A stretch of DNA of 64,000 nt, taken from Marinobacter salinexigens. GTDB lineage: Bacteria; Pseudomonadota; Gammaproteobacteria; Pseudomonadales; Oleiphilaceae. The stretch lies in contig NZ_VTUU01000001.1 of assembly GCF_008370345.1 (NCBI RefSeq), positions 792,223-856,222 on the forward strand. Direction: 5' to 3'. A program made the translations under genes and the position numbers. Below the pieces are notes generated by a model. The model saw only the letters and a program-made list of their open reading frames with translations, was not told the DNA's origin and searched no databases. Numbering within the stretch: position 1 is the stretch's first letter; every line of letters starts with the position of its first letter. This document shows, piece by piece, positions 8,053-16,969 of the stretch.

Positions 8053-8923
8053 TGTGGCGGCCTGCGGCCTCCAGGGCGGTGGTCGCTCTTTCGAGTTGGC
8101 CGCTGTGCACCTGGAAAACATGCCAGAGGCTGTTGTACACCTCTAACCGCACCTCGACATCGTCCCGATCGGCAACTTTCGCAAGCCGCTCGGCATCATT
8201 CAGCAGGATTTCCTCGCTACCTACCTGAATCAGCAATGGCGGTAGTCCGCTCAGGTCGCCGAAAACCGGGGAGATCAGGGGATTGGTCAGAGCTTCTTTG
8301 CCCGCATAGAGTGTTGCGGCCTTCTCCGTCCAGGCTTCCTGTAGCACCGGTTCGCATTCCGGTGAGTACAGGTTTGTTTGGGTCAGGTCGGTCCATGGAG
8401 AAAATACGGTCAGGGATGACGGCAGTGGCAGCCCCAGTTCTTTTAGCCGCAGAGCCAGGGTTATGGTCAACCCACCGCCGGCAGAATCCCCCGCAACTGC
8501 AATGTCGCCGGCGTTGCAGCCCTGTGACAGCAGACTCTGATAGACCGCAAGAGCATCCTCCAGCGCTGCCGGGAAGGGGTGCTCGGGGGCCAGGCGATAA
8601 TCCGGAGCGATCACTTCGCAGCCGGAGGTCTTGGCCAGATGACCGGTCAAACCGCGATGTGTTTTGCTGGAGCCTATGATGTAGCCGCCGCCGTGGAGGT
8701 ATAGTATGACGCCCCGTGTGCTTTCACCATACTGACACCGGGTCACGGGTACTGTAGCTAGGATCTCTTTAGTGAATAGGCTCCCCCGGGGCGGGATTGA
8801 GCTGCGGTAAGCCTGGGCAATAAGCGTTCTCTGGAGTGATACGGGCAGGGCCGGAGTCAGTAGTGGACGCACCAGGCGCGTCATGGTCTGCCTCAGGCCG
8901 GCCTCCAGAAGGTGTTGCAGCAT
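8030..8923 (-). CDS. Alpha/beta hydrolase, hormone-sensitive-lipase (HSL, family IV) type esterase
   Basis: A 297-residue protein with the two HSL signatures: the oxyanion motif HGGG in [12 protein letters not shown] and the nucleophile elbow GDSAGG. The likely acid lies near [12 protein letters not shown] and the histidine in [11 protein letters not shown]. Members hydrolyse short- to medium-chain esters in the cytoplasm. No signal peptide is seen. It is divergent from a second, unrelated alpha/beta hydrolase (79 nt apart), and its 3' end overlaps the GIY-YIG gene on the other strand. Confidence 0.92.
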   Translation of the reverse strand: MLQHLLEAGLRQTMTRLVRPLLTPALPVSLQRTLIAQAYRSSIPPRGSLFTKEILATVPVTRCQYGESTRGVILYLHGGGYIIGSSKTHRGLTGHLAKTSGCEVIAPDYRLAPEHPFPAALEDALAVYQSLLSQGCNAGDIAVAGDSAGGGLTITLALRLKELGLPLPSSLTVFSPWTDLTQTNLYSPECEPVLQEAWTEKAATLYAGKEALTNPLISPVFGDLSGLPPLLIQVGSEEILLNDAERLAKVADRDDVEVRLEVYNSLWHVFQVHSGQLERATTALEAAGRHIKAHLAG

Positions 8924-9002
8924 CTGTGTTCTCTCCCCGTGATAGGTTACGATTAGAAACCCATCAGCTAACTAATCAATCATGACAGGCGTTTAACTCT
9001 AC

Positions 9003-10010
9003 GTGTACTGGAAAACAGATACCATAGAAATACCAGATTGGGACAGGCATTCCCTGTTGGAACGTCTTGTACGCTTCGATCCGGCCAGTTCCGGCGAACT
9101 CAGCGATGAAATGGTTGGTTATTGCCGGTTCTACGGCCTGGACCTCTGGGTTGAACACCCTGAGGTGACCTACCATCAGGGCTATGTGAACGCCGGCGGG
9201 CACCAGGTGATGGTGCACTATTACCGCTTGCCGGACAGCCGTGGTGAACGGGGTACCGTTTTTATTTTTCATGGCTATTTTGACCATGTCGGGCTGTACA
9301 GCCAGTTAATTGAACGTTGTCTCGGGGCCGGATTTGACGTGTTGGCCTATGATCAGCCGGGCCATGGCCTGTCTAGTGGCACACCGGCTGCAATCGGTAG
9401 CTTTCTGGAATATCAGGGTGTGTTATCTGATGTGCTCACCCAGGTGAAAGGTAAAGTTCGGGGCCCTTGGTATGCAGTCGGGCAAAGCACCGGTGGTGCG
9501 ATATTGATTGATTATCTGCTGTCCAACCACCATTCGAGGGCAACATCGGACTTTCGTTCGGTGGTACTTCTGGCGCCACTGGTCAGGCCTGCGGGCTGGC
9601 TCGGCGCCAAAATATTACATAGCGTTATGAAACCATTTATCTCCCGCTGGCGTCGGGTATTTGGTGCGAATAGTGGCAACACCCGTTTCCTGAGGTTCCT
9701 GCGGGATCACGATCCTCTGCAGGCCCGGGCGGTCCATGTGGACTGGGTGAGTGCCTTGCGAAAGTGGGTTCCTCATATTGAGTCTGCCCGCCCCGTGGAT
9801 TTTCCGGTTACGGTTGTCCAGGGGGAGAAGGACCAGACGGTGGACTGGCAGCATAATCTCCGGATTATCAGGAACAAGTTCGCCGGGGTAGAGGAAGTGA
9901 GAGTTCCTGATGGCCGTCACCATCTGGTGAATGAAGCCCAGGATTTGCAGGCAACCGTGTTCAATACCATCATTGACTCATTCATGAATGACTCGGAGGC
10001 GCGCCGCTGA
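9003..10010 (+). CDS. Alpha/beta hydrolase, monoacylglycerol lipase / lysophospholipase-like
   Basis: A 335-residue protein with FHGYFDHVGLYSQLIERCLG and AYDQPGHGLSSG (89-126), characteristic of serine aminopeptidase S33 / monoglyceride lipase-like enzymes. The nucleophile elbow is GQSTGG (Ser162), and the probable catalytic His is in PDGRHHLVNE near the C-terminus. It begins at GTG (9003) with only a weak AGGCG upstream, so the exact start is less certain; the next in-frame Met is at residue 37. It probably deacylates mono- or lysolipids. It shares a 79-bp divergent spacer with the HSL-type esterase. Confidence 0.88.
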   Translation: MYWKTDTIEIPDWDRHSLLERLVRFDPASSGELSDEMVGYCRFYGLDLWVEHPEVTYHQGYVNAGGHQVMVHYYRLPDSRGERGTVFIFHGYFDHVGLYSQLIERCLGAGFDVLAYDQPGHGLSSGTPAAIGSFLEYQGVLSDVLTQVKGKVRGPWYAVGQSTGGAILIDYLLSNHHSRATSDFRSVVLLAPLVRPAGWLGAKILHSVMKPFISRWRRVFGANSGNTRFLRFLRDHDPLQARAVHVDWVSALRKWVPHIESARPVDFPVTVVQGEKDQTVDWQHNLRIIRNKFAGVEEVRVPDGRHHLVNEAQDLQATVFNTIIDSFMNDSEARR

Positions 10011-10051
10011 CAGGGGCGTCCACCGGAAATAAATCGGCACAGGAGAATGCT

Positions 10052-10708
10052 GTGAAAAAGACTATTTTTGCGCTTACCGTTGCGACGGTTACTCTCGGCG
10101 GTTGTATGACCTACGATCCGTACACTGGCGAGGAAAAAACTTCCAATGCCACTACCGGCAGCATTATTGGTGCAATCGGTGGTGCTGCCATTGGTGCCGC
10201 GACCTCCAGTAAGAGCGACCGCACCAAAGGTGCCTTGATCGGCGCAGCGGGTGGTGCGGCTGTGGGTGGTGGTATCGGTTACTACATGGATCGCCAGGAA
10301 GCCCAGTTGCGGGCCAAGCTGGAAGGTAGTGGTGTCCGGGTTGTGCGCAACGGTGATCAGATTGAGCTGGTTATGCCGGGCAACATCACGTTTGACCTGA
10401 ACCAGGCATCCATCAAGCCGTCATTCAGTGGCACGCTGGAGTCGGTTGCTCTGGTACTGGCTGAGTTTGACAAGACCATCATTCAGATCGAAGGTCACAC
10501 CGACAGTTCAGGTTCTGACAGCTATAACCAGCTGCTGAGTGAGAAGCGGGCAAGCTCCGTCCGGGACTTCCTGCTCAATCAGGGCATTCAGTCCAGCCGT
10601 ACCCGTGCCGTGGGCTATGGCGAGCGTTACCCTGTTGCTTCAAACGACACTGCGGCTGGTCGTGAGCAGAACCGTCGCGTTGAGCTGACCCTGGTTCCGA
10701 TGCAGTAA
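10052..10708 (+). CDS. OmpA-family outer-membrane lipoprotein with glycine zipper (YiaD-like)
   Basis: A 218-residue protein. The N-terminus is a lipoprotein signal ending TLGGC (Cys18). Residues about 36-76 hold a glycine-zipper stretch (GSIIGAIGGAAIGAAT ... GALIGAAGGAAVGGG). Residues about 105-216 form an OmpA C-terminal peptidoglycan-binding domain with IEGHTDSSGSDSYNQLLSEK and REQNRRVEL. It should link the outer membrane to peptidoglycan. The start is GTG at 10052 with AGGAG 6 nt upstream. A strong terminator follows. Confidence 0.93.
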   Translation: MKKTIFALTVATVTLGGCMTYDPYTGEEKTSNATTGSIIGAIGGAAIGAATSSKSDRTKGALIGAAGGAAVGGGIGYYMDRQEAQLRAKLEGSGVRVVRNGDQIELVMPGNITFDLNQASIKPSFSGTLESVALVLAEFDKTIIQIEGHTDSSGSDSYNQLLSEKRASSVRDFLLNQGIQSSRTRAVGYGERYPVASNDTAAGREQNRRVELTLVPMQ

Positions 10709-10730
10709 GTATCGGCAGGACAGCAGATAT

Positions 10731-10761
10731 AAAAAAGCCGGAGCTGAGCTCCGGCTTTTTT
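10731..10761. terminator. Bidirectional intrinsic terminator between the OmpA lipoprotein gene and serA
   Basis: Stem GCCGGAGC (10737-10744), loop TGA, stem GCTCCGGC (10748-10755), flanked by six A on the left and six T on the right. The symmetric A/T tracts serve both convergent genes. Confidence 0.9.
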
Positions 10762-10784
10762 GTTCATTAACCGTCAGTGACGGC

Positions 10785-12014
10785 TCAGAACAGTACGCGG
10801 CAACGGATGGTGCCTTTGACCTTGAGTAGCTTCTCAAGCGCCAGTTCGCCATAGGCCTTGTCGACGTCTACTACGACGTAGCCGATATCTTCCTTGGTCT
10901 GCAGGTACTGGCCACAGACGTTGATGCCATTCTCGGAGAACACCTGGTTGATTTCGGACATGACGCCCGGCACGTTCTCGTGAATGTGCAGCAGGCGGTG
11001 CTGATCCGGATGTGAGGGCAGGGCAACTTCCGGGAAGTTAACGGAGGAAACCGACGTGCCGTTGTCGCTATACATGGCCAGCTTCTCGGCAACTTCGCGA
11101 CCGATATTTTCCTGGGCTTCCATGGTGGAGCCACCGACGTGCGGTGTCAGGATGCAGTTGTCGAATTCACGCAGCGGAGAGACGAACTCTTCGTTGTTGG
11201 ACTTCGGCTCAACCGGGAATACATCCACGGCGGCACCCAGCAGCTTGCCGGAGCTCAGTGCGTCGGCGAGCGCTTCGATGTCAACAACGGTACCGCGGGA
11301 GGCGTTCATCAGAATGCTGCCAGGTTTCATCTGGGCAAACTGCTCGGCCTTGAACATGTACTTGGTGGCCGGCGTCTCAGGAACGTGCAGGGAAACAACA
11401 TCGGCAATGTTGAGCAGTTCCTGCATGGTGCCGACCTGGGTGGCGTTACCGATGGACAGTTTGGAGACTACGTCGTAGAAGTAGACTTCCATGCCCAGCG
11501 CTTCGGCAAGAACACTGAACTGGGTGCCGATGTTGCCGTAGCCGATAATGCCAAGCTTCTTGCCACGGATCTCGTAGCTGTCCTTGGCGGATTTGATCCA
11601 CTCGCCACGGTGCGCCTTGGCACTTTTCTCCGGAATGCCGCGCAGCAGCAGGATAGCCTGGGCCAGCACCAGTTCAGCAACGGAGCGGGTGTTGGAGAAC
11701 GGCGCGTTGAAGACCGCAATACCGCGGCGTGTAGCGGCCTTCAGGTCTACCTGGTTGGTACCGATACAGAAGCAGCCCACTGCCACCAGTTTCTTGGCAG
11801 CCTCAAATACATTTTCTGTCAGCTGGGTGCGGGACCGGATACCGACGAAGTGCGCGTCTGCGATCTTCTCGATCAGGTCTTCCTCAGCCAGTGAGTGAGT
11901 CAGGTACTCGATGTTGGTGTAGCCTGCAGCATTCAGGGTATCAATCGCAGATTGATGAACGCCTTCCAGCAGCAGAATCCGGATTTTGCTCTTTTCAAGA
12001 GACGTATTTGACAT
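10785..12014 (-). CDS. serA: D-3-phosphoglycerate dehydrogenase
   Basis: A 409-residue protein, the same length as the E. coli enzyme. It catalyses the first step of serine synthesis, oxidation of 3-phosphoglycerate. Visible features are the NAD-binding GIIGYGNIGTQ, the active-site histidine region LTPHVGGSTMEAQENIG, and a C-terminal ACT domain (IHENVPGVMSEINQVFSENG) that in this class binds serine for feedback inhibition. Family enzymes of this type can also reduce 2-oxoglutarate to D-2-hydroxyglutarate. The divergent neighbour at 12205 is the enzyme that would recycle that product. Intergenic space is 190 bp. Confidence 0.97.
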   Translation of the reverse strand: MSNTSLEKSKIRILLLEGVHQSAIDTLNAAGYTNIEYLTHSLAEEDLIEKIADAHFVGIRSRTQLTENVFEAAKKLVAVGCFCIGTNQVDLKAATRRGIAVFNAPFSNTRSVAELVLAQAILLLRGIPEKSAKAHRGEWIKSAKDSYEIRGKKLGIIGYGNIGTQFSVLAEALGMEVYFYDVVSKLSIGNATQVGTMQELLNIADVVSLHVPETPATKYMFKAEQFAQMKPGSILMNASRGTVVDIEALADALSSGKLLGAAVDVFPVEPKSNNEEFVSPLREFDNCILTPHVGGSTMEAQENIGREVAEKLAMYSDNGTSVSSVNFPEVALPSHPDQHRLLHIHENVPGVMSEINQVFSENGINVCGQYLQTKEDIGYVVVDVDKAYGELALEKLLKVKGTIRCRVLF

Positions 12015-12204
12015 GGGCTTGCTTCCGAACCTTTCGTCACGTGAAATGACCTGTGGCCAGCGTCCGTCCGGGCTGGATCACAGAACAGGGGCGGTATGAT
12101 ACCATAAACGCAGATTTTCACAGCGCGCCGGTTTATCTGAGTCAATTCCCCTTGATACCAGTACTTTTGGGACCGGCCCAACCCTGACGAGACTGACACA
12201 TCAC

Positions 12205-13608
12205 ATGAACTCCGAACAGATCATTGCTGCCATCAAAGACCTCCTGGCCACCGGCGATGCTCCGGGTAAGGTGCTGACGGACCCGGACGACCTGGATACC
12301 TATGGCAAGGACTGGACCAAAATCTATCCGCCCAAGCCACTAGCGATCGCGTTGCCCAAGACCACGGAACAGATCCAGGCGCTGGTGAAGTTTGCCAATG
12401 ATAACCAGGTTGCCCTGGTTCCATCTGGTGGTCGGACTGGTCTGAGCGCCGGGGCTGTCGCGGCGAATGGAGAAGTGGTTGTTGCGTTCGACAACATGAA
12501 TCAGATCCTCGATTTCAATGCCAGCGATCGGACCGTTCGCTGCCAGGCAGGGGTTGTGACTGAACAGCTGCAGAACTTTGCTGAAGAAAACGGGCTTTAT
12601 TACCCGGTGGATTTCGCATCGGCAGGTTCCAGTCAACTGGGAGGCAACCTGTCCACCAATGCCGGGGGCATCAAGGTTATCCGTTATGGCATGAGCCGTG
12701 ACTGGGTTGCGGGTCTGAAAGTGGTCACCGGTAAGGGCGATATTCTGGATCTGAACAAGGATCTGGCCAAGAACAACACCGGCTACGATCTGCGGCACTT
12801 GTTTATCGGTGCTGAAGGAACGCTGGGCTTCATTACTGAAGCCACCATGAAGCTGACACGCCAGCCGGATGATCTCACTGTACTGGTGCTGGGCCTGAAC
12901 GATCTCACCAACACTATGGACGTACTCGAAGCGTTCCAGCAGAAGCTGGATCTGACTGCCTACGAGTTTTTCTCCCATCAGGCAATGGGGCATGTGCTGG
13001 CTCACGGTCAGGTGCAGGCGCCTTTTGAAACAGCAGCGCCTTACTACGCATTGCTGGAGTTTGAAGCGGTATCTGATCAGGTGATGGACGATGCCATGGC
13101 CCTGTTTGAACAGTGTGTCGAAAATGGCTGGGTGCTGGATGGCGTAATCAGCCAGAGTGAGACCCAGGCCCAGAACCTGTGGCAGTTGCGCGAGCGCATT
13201 TCTGAATCCATCGCGCCGCGTATCCCTTACAAAAATGATATTTCTGTGATTGTTTCCAGGGTGCCGGAATTCCTGCAGGAAATTGACAGCGTTGTCACCG
13301 AGCATTATCCGGATTTTGAGATCATCTGGTTCGGCCACATCGGCGACGGTAACCTGCACCTGAATATCCTGAAGCCGGAAAACATGGCGAAGGAAGATTT
13401 CTTCGAAAAATGCCAGCAGGTTAATAAGTGGGTGTTTGAGATTGTTGAACGCTATGAAGGCAGTGTTTCTGCCGAGCATGGCGTTGGTATGACCAAGAAG
13501 CCCTACCTGCAGTACACCCGCAGTGAGGCGGAGATTGCCTACCTGAAGGGGATCAAGCAGGTATTTGACCCGAACGGTGTGATGAATCCGGGCAAGATCT
13601 TCGACTGA
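12205..13608 (+). CDS. FAD-linked D-2-hydroxyglutarate dehydrogenase
   Basis: A 467-residue FAD-binding PCMH-type oxidoreductase (GlcD/D2HGDH group). The FAD loop is PSGGRTGLSAGAV (about 74-86), and the substrate/metal region is HIGDGNLHLN. The C-terminus VFDPNGVMNPGKIF is the usual end of this family. Sequence alone cannot separate D-lactate, glycolate and D-2-hydroxyglutarate enzymes. The divergent position next to serA matches the coupling established in Pseudomonas stutzeri, where D2HGDH removes the D-2-hydroxyglutarate made by SerA and passes electrons to the respiratory chain. The stop overlaps the start of the sirtuin gene by one base (TGATG). Confidence 0.85.
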   Translation: MNSEQIIAAIKDLLATGDAPGKVLTDPDDLDTYGKDWTKIYPPKPLAIALPKTTEQIQALVKFANDNQVALVPSGGRTGLSAGAVAANGEVVVAFDNMNQILDFNASDRTVRCQAGVVTEQLQNFAEENGLYYPVDFASAGSSQLGGNLSTNAGGIKVIRYGMSRDWVAGLKVVTGKGDILDLNKDLAKNNTGYDLRHLFIGAEGTLGFITEATMKLTRQPDDLTVLVLGLNDLTNTMDVLEAFQQKLDLTAYEFFSHQAMGHVLAHGQVQAPFETAAPYYALLEFEAVSDQVMDDAMALFEQCVENGWVLDGVISQSETQAQNLWQLRERISESIAPRIPYKNDISVIVSRVPEFLQEIDSVVTEHYPDFEIIWFGHIGDGNLHLNILKPENMAKEDFFEKCQQVNKWVFEIVERYEGSVSAEHGVGMTKKPYLQYTRSEAEIAYLKGIKQVFDPNGVMNPGKIFD

Positions 13609-14282
13609 TGCAGCAACATATCGTCGTACTCACTGGCGCTGGCATCAGCGCTGAAAGTGGTCTATCCACGTTCCGGGACAACGGCGGACTGTGGGAGCAA
13701 CACAGTGTCTACGACGTGGCGACCCCGGAAGCTTTCGCCCGTAATCAGGAGCTGGTACTGCGTTTCTACAATGAACGGCGGCGCCAGCTCAGGGACGTTG
13801 AGCCGAATCAGGCTCATCGGCTGCTGGCCAGCCTGGAAGAGCGTTTTCGGGTAACTGTGGTCACCCAGAATGTGGACAACCTGCATGAACGGGGTGGCTC
13901 CAGCAACGTGATTCATCTTCACGGTGAGCTCACTAAGGCTCGCAGCTCCCATTATCCGGAGCTGGTTTACGATATCGGCTATCGCGATATCAAACCGGGC
14001 GACACCTGTGAACGCGGGGCTCAGCTGCGTCCTCATATCGTCTGGTTTGGTGAAGAGGTGCCGATGCTGGAATCTGCGGCGGAGGTTGTGAGCACGGCGG
14101 ACCAGTTGCTGATTGTGGGCACATCTTTGCAGGTGTATCCGGCGGCGGGGTTGGTTCACGAAGTGGACGTTGATGTTCCTATCACGGTTATTGACCCTGG
14201 TGAGCCGGCTTCGGTGTCCCGGGCCCGCGTGATACGGAAACGGGCTTCCGAAGGCGTTGCAGAATGGATCAGCCGGCTATAG
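13608..14282 (+). CDS. cobB: NAD-dependent deacylase (sirtuin, CobB type) lacking zinc cysteines
   Basis: A 224-residue SIR2 protein: GAGISAESG (10-18), TQNVDN (86-91) and the catalytic His105 in HLHGEL. Tyr54 and Arg57 in FYNERRR give the YxxR signature of class III sirtuins that accept succinyl-lysine. The protein contains a single cysteine (Cys134), so the four-cysteine zinc module is absent. Residues after HGELTKA read RSSHYPELVYDIG instead. This occurs in a known subgroup. The substrate is probably acylated metabolic enzymes. It is translationally coupled to the dehydrogenase upstream. Confidence 0.9.
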   Translation: MQQHIVVLTGAGISAESGLSTFRDNGGLWEQHSVYDVATPEAFARNQELVLRFYNERRRQLRDVEPNQAHRLLASLEERFRVTVVTQNVDNLHERGGSSNVIHLHGELTKARSSHYPELVYDIGYRDIKPGDTCERGAQLRPHIVWFGEEVPMLESAAEVVSTADQLLIVGTSLQVYPAAGLVHEVDVDVPITVIDPGEPASVSRARVIRKRASEGVAEWISRL

Positions 14283-14359
14283 AAGCGATCCTGAATTCGT
14301 GAATAACTGGCCACTGGGGTCGGGCAATCCAAAAAGCGGGCAATTCAAAACGATAGTGT

Positions 14360-15667
14360 TTAGTGGTCGTTTAAATACTTGTCCAGTTCCGCTCGGAAGG
14401 CTGCCTGTACGCCCAGCCGTTTCAGCATCCAGTAATGACCCGCAATCATGCGGTCTATAAAGATGCTTTCCACTGGAGGCTTGAATCGATCCAGGTATTT
14501 GAAAACCGTGCTGGTTTTGGCCGCTACCTGCTTGTGAATTTCGGCTTCGGCAAAGTCATAGAATCCCTCCTGCTCAAACGGCACGATCAGAATGTCTCGC
14601 CACATGGCGTAGTAGGCTTCATCCACCGCTGGCTGATTGCTGACCCGGGCACCAAGATCAATCAGGTAACGATCAAGGGCTTCATAGTCTTCCGACAGGG
14701 CGGCTGTCAGCGCATTCCGGTACGCTTCGACAATCTCTGGCTTGAGCTTTTTCACGCAGCCAAAGTCATACATCACGATTGAGCCATCAGGCCGGTACGC
14801 GAAGTTGCCAGCGTGTGGATCGCCGTGGATGCACTGGAACCGGAACAGTTGGTCAGCCATCAACTCGAAGATCCGCTGTCCGATCAGGTTGATGGTGCCC
14901 TGGTCATATCGGTCGCGGTTTACCTTGCTCACGTGATCGCCCTCAATTAGTTCCATTGTGAGGACGCGACGAGTGGAATGGCCTGAAATGACTTGAGGAA
15001 TATGGACCCAGGGTTGGTCCTTGTGGAAATCGCGGAACATCTGGAGGTTCCTGGCTTCGTTCTCGTAGTCCAGTTCTTCCTTGAGTCGTTCCCGGATCTC
15101 GGCGAATAGCTGGTCGACGGACTCCTTGGGCATCTTCAGCAGGCCGCCAAGCTTGAGGGCTAATCTCAGCTGTTTCAGGTCTGAGTCACAGGACTCATCC
15201 ACACCGGGGTATTGGACCTTCACAATGACATCTGTGCCGTCGAGCAGCCGGCCCCGATGTACCTGGCCGATGGAAGCCGCTGCGTAGGGTGTTTCCTGAA
15301 GGTATTCGAACAGCGCGGGGATGGGCTTGCCCAGCTCCGATTCAATTTGCTGGACGATAACCTCGAACGGCATGGGAGGGGCTTCTTTCTGAAGTTTTTC
15401 GAGGGCTTCTGAAAATTCCCGGGGCAGAAAGTCCTGAGTCTGGGAGGCGATCTGGCCAACCTTCATCACTGCGCCCTTGAGCTCTCCCAGCGTATCGGCA
15501 ATCTGTCCTGCCATACGGGTATAACTTTCGCTCTGGGCGCCTTCGTCATTCTCCGAACGGAACATGCGGCGAGCTTTCTGACCGGCATATTGTCCGGCAA
15601 CAGAAGCTGTCATGCCTGCGAGTTTGAGGAATCGCCCACTGCGGGAGGTCACCGGTTTCTTGGCCAT
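14360..15667 (-). CDS. ABC1/ADCK (UbiB-like) atypical kinase family protein
   Basis: A 435-residue ABC1-family protein. The KxGQ motif is in MKVGQIASQTQDFLP, the Ala-rich loop in AAASIGQVHRG, and the catalytic/metal segment in HGDPHAGNFAYRPDG ... YDFGCVKKL. These are the hallmarks of UbiB/Coq8-type atypical kinases, which are ATPases supporting ubiquinone biosynthesis or lipid handling. It is shorter than UbiB (about 545) and lacks obvious C-terminal transmembrane helices, so it is probably not UbiB itself. It is the last gene of a minus-strand run (permease, apt, FAH, ABC1), 46 nt after the FAH gene. Confidence 0.9.
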   Translation of the reverse strand: MAKKPVTSRSGRFLKLAGMTASVAGQYAGQKARRMFRSENDEGAQSESYTRMAGQIADTLGELKGAVMKVGQIASQTQDFLPREFSEALEKLQKEAPPMPFEVIVQQIESELGKPIPALFEYLQETPYAAASIGQVHRGRLLDGTDVIVKVQYPGVDESCDSDLKQLRLALKLGGLLKMPKESVDQLFAEIRERLKEELDYENEARNLQMFRDFHKDQPWVHIPQVISGHSTRRVLTMELIEGDHVSKVNRDRYDQGTINLIGQRIFELMADQLFRFQCIHGDPHAGNFAYRPDGSIVMYDFGCVKKLKPEIVEAYRNALTAALSEDYEALDRYLIDLGARVSNQPAVDEAYYAMWRDILIVPFEQEGFYDFAEAEIHKQVAAKTSTVFKYLDRFKPPVESIFIDRMIAGHYWMLKRLGVQAAFRAELDKYLNDH

Positions 15668-15713
15668 GCCTGTTGTACGTCCTTAATGCGGATCGGGATT
15701 TCCAACAGACACG

Positions 15714-16376
15714 TTAAGCTACTTTCGTCTCCACGAAAAGCAGGTCTTCCAGTTCCAGAGAAAGGGTCTGGCCAGAGATGAGCGGGCCGACGCCCTTCGG
15801 GGTCCCGGTAAGGATCACGTCACCGGGGAGAAGAGAAAACTGGCTGCTCATGTGGGCTATGAGCGGAATAATGGGGTTCAGCATGTCCCCGGTATCGCCG
15901 GTTTGCTGACGGTCGCCGTCTATGTCCAGGGTGAAGCGGATGTCGGTTCCGGTGAACCTGTCAGCTGGAATAAACGGTGACAGTGGGCAGGCACCATCGA
16001 ATGCCTTGGCTCGTTCCCAAGGTTGCCCCTTGGCCTTCAGCTGGCTCTGGACATCGCGCAGGGTGAGATCCAGAGCGAGGCCATAGCCAAGAATGGCCGC
16101 TTCCGCTTCGCTGTCTGAGGCATTGGAGAGCGGGCGGCCAATGAGAACTGCGAGTTCGGTTTCAAAGTGGACATCACCCCGGTCTCTGGGAACCTCAAGC
16201 GGTCGGGTCATGTACACCGCGGATGTCGATGGCTTGATGAAGAGCAGAGGTTCGTCTGGAATCGGGTTGTTCAGTTCACGGGCGTGTTCTGCGTAGTTGC
16301 GCCCGACGCAGACGATCTTGCCAAGGGGAAGGTGAACCGGAGTGCCATCTTTCCAGTGGTGTTGGTAATCCTGCAT
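15714..16376 (-). CDS. Fumarylacetoacetate hydrolase (FAH)-family protein
   Basis: A 220-residue FAH-fold protein (YcgM/FAHD1-like). It has GKIVCVGRNYAEHARELNN near the N-terminus, the lid/active-site segment LFIKPSTSA, the metal ligands in FETELAVLIGR, and GTPKGVGPL near the C-terminus. Small members of this family are acylpyruvases or oxaloacetate decarboxylases; the substrate here is unknown. It lies 20 nt after apt on the same strand. Confidence 0.9.
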   Translation of the reverse strand: MQDYQHHWKDGTPVHLPLGKIVCVGRNYAEHARELNNPIPDEPLLFIKPSTSAVYMTRPLEVPRDRGDVHFETELAVLIGRPLSNASDSEAEAAILGYGLALDLTLRDVQSQLKAKGQPWERAKAFDGACPLSPFIPADRFTGTDIRFTLDIDGDRQQTGDTGDMLNPIIPLIAHMSSQFSLLPGDVILTGTPKGVGPLISGQTLSLELEDLLFVETKVA

Positions 16377-16396
16377 GGCCTTCCCCCTGATGTCAG

Positions 16397-16939
16397 TTAC
16401 TCGCCGTCAAAAGAACAGACAGTATAAACCTCTAGACCTTCTTCCTGCAGCTTGCGTGAACCTCCCAGGTCGGGGAGGTCAATCATCGCGGCGACTTCCA
16501 CAATCTCTGCGCCTATCCGGCGGATAAGGCGGGACGCTGCCAGCATGGTTCCGCCGGTAGCAATCAGGTCGTCTATCAGAACCACTTTGTCGCCGGGTTT
16601 GAACGCGTCTTTATGCAGTTCGACAGAGGCAGTCCCGTACTCCAGTTCGTAGTCTTCAACCAGGGTATCGAACGGCAGCTTGCCTTTCTTGCGAACCAGT
16701 ACCAGTGAGGCGTTAAGTTCGTAGGCGAGTGCTGAGCCAATGATAAAACCCCGGGCATCCACCGCGGCTACAGCGTCGATGTGCTGTCCGTGGTAGCGAT
16801 GAACGAACGCGTCAATCAGCTTCCGGAAAGCTGTTTTGTCCTGCAGAACGGTAGTGATGTCCCGGAAAGCAACACCGGGCTTTGGCCAGTCGGGTACGGT
16901 GCGAATGGCCTTCTTGATGTTTTCGGAGAAATAATCCAT
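16397..16939 (-). CDS. apt: Adenine phosphoribosyltransferase
   Basis: A 180-residue type I phosphoribosyltransferase that converts adenine and PRPP to AMP. The PRPP-binding loop is [13 protein letters not shown]. The N-terminus [19 protein letters not shown] is diagnostic of Apt. It lies 30 nt downstream of an NCS2 purine permease gene, giving an import plus salvage pair. Confidence 0.97.
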   Translation of the reverse strand: MDYFSENIKKAIRTVPDWPKPGVAFRDITTVLQDKTAFRKLIDAFVHRYHGQHIDAVAAVDARGFIIGSALAYELNASLVLVRKKGKLPFDTLVEDYELEYGTASVELHKDAFKPGDKVVLIDDLIATGGTMLAASRLIRRIGAEIVEVAAMIDLPDLGGSRKLQEEGLEVYTVCSFDGE

Positions 16940-16969
16940 GACAGTTCCCGCTGGTACTCAGGATGCGGA

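Noticed and set aside
12340..13479. 379-codon open frame on the minus strand
   Set aside because: Entirely antisense to the D-2-hydroxyglutarate dehydrogenase gene, whose motifs are unambiguous.
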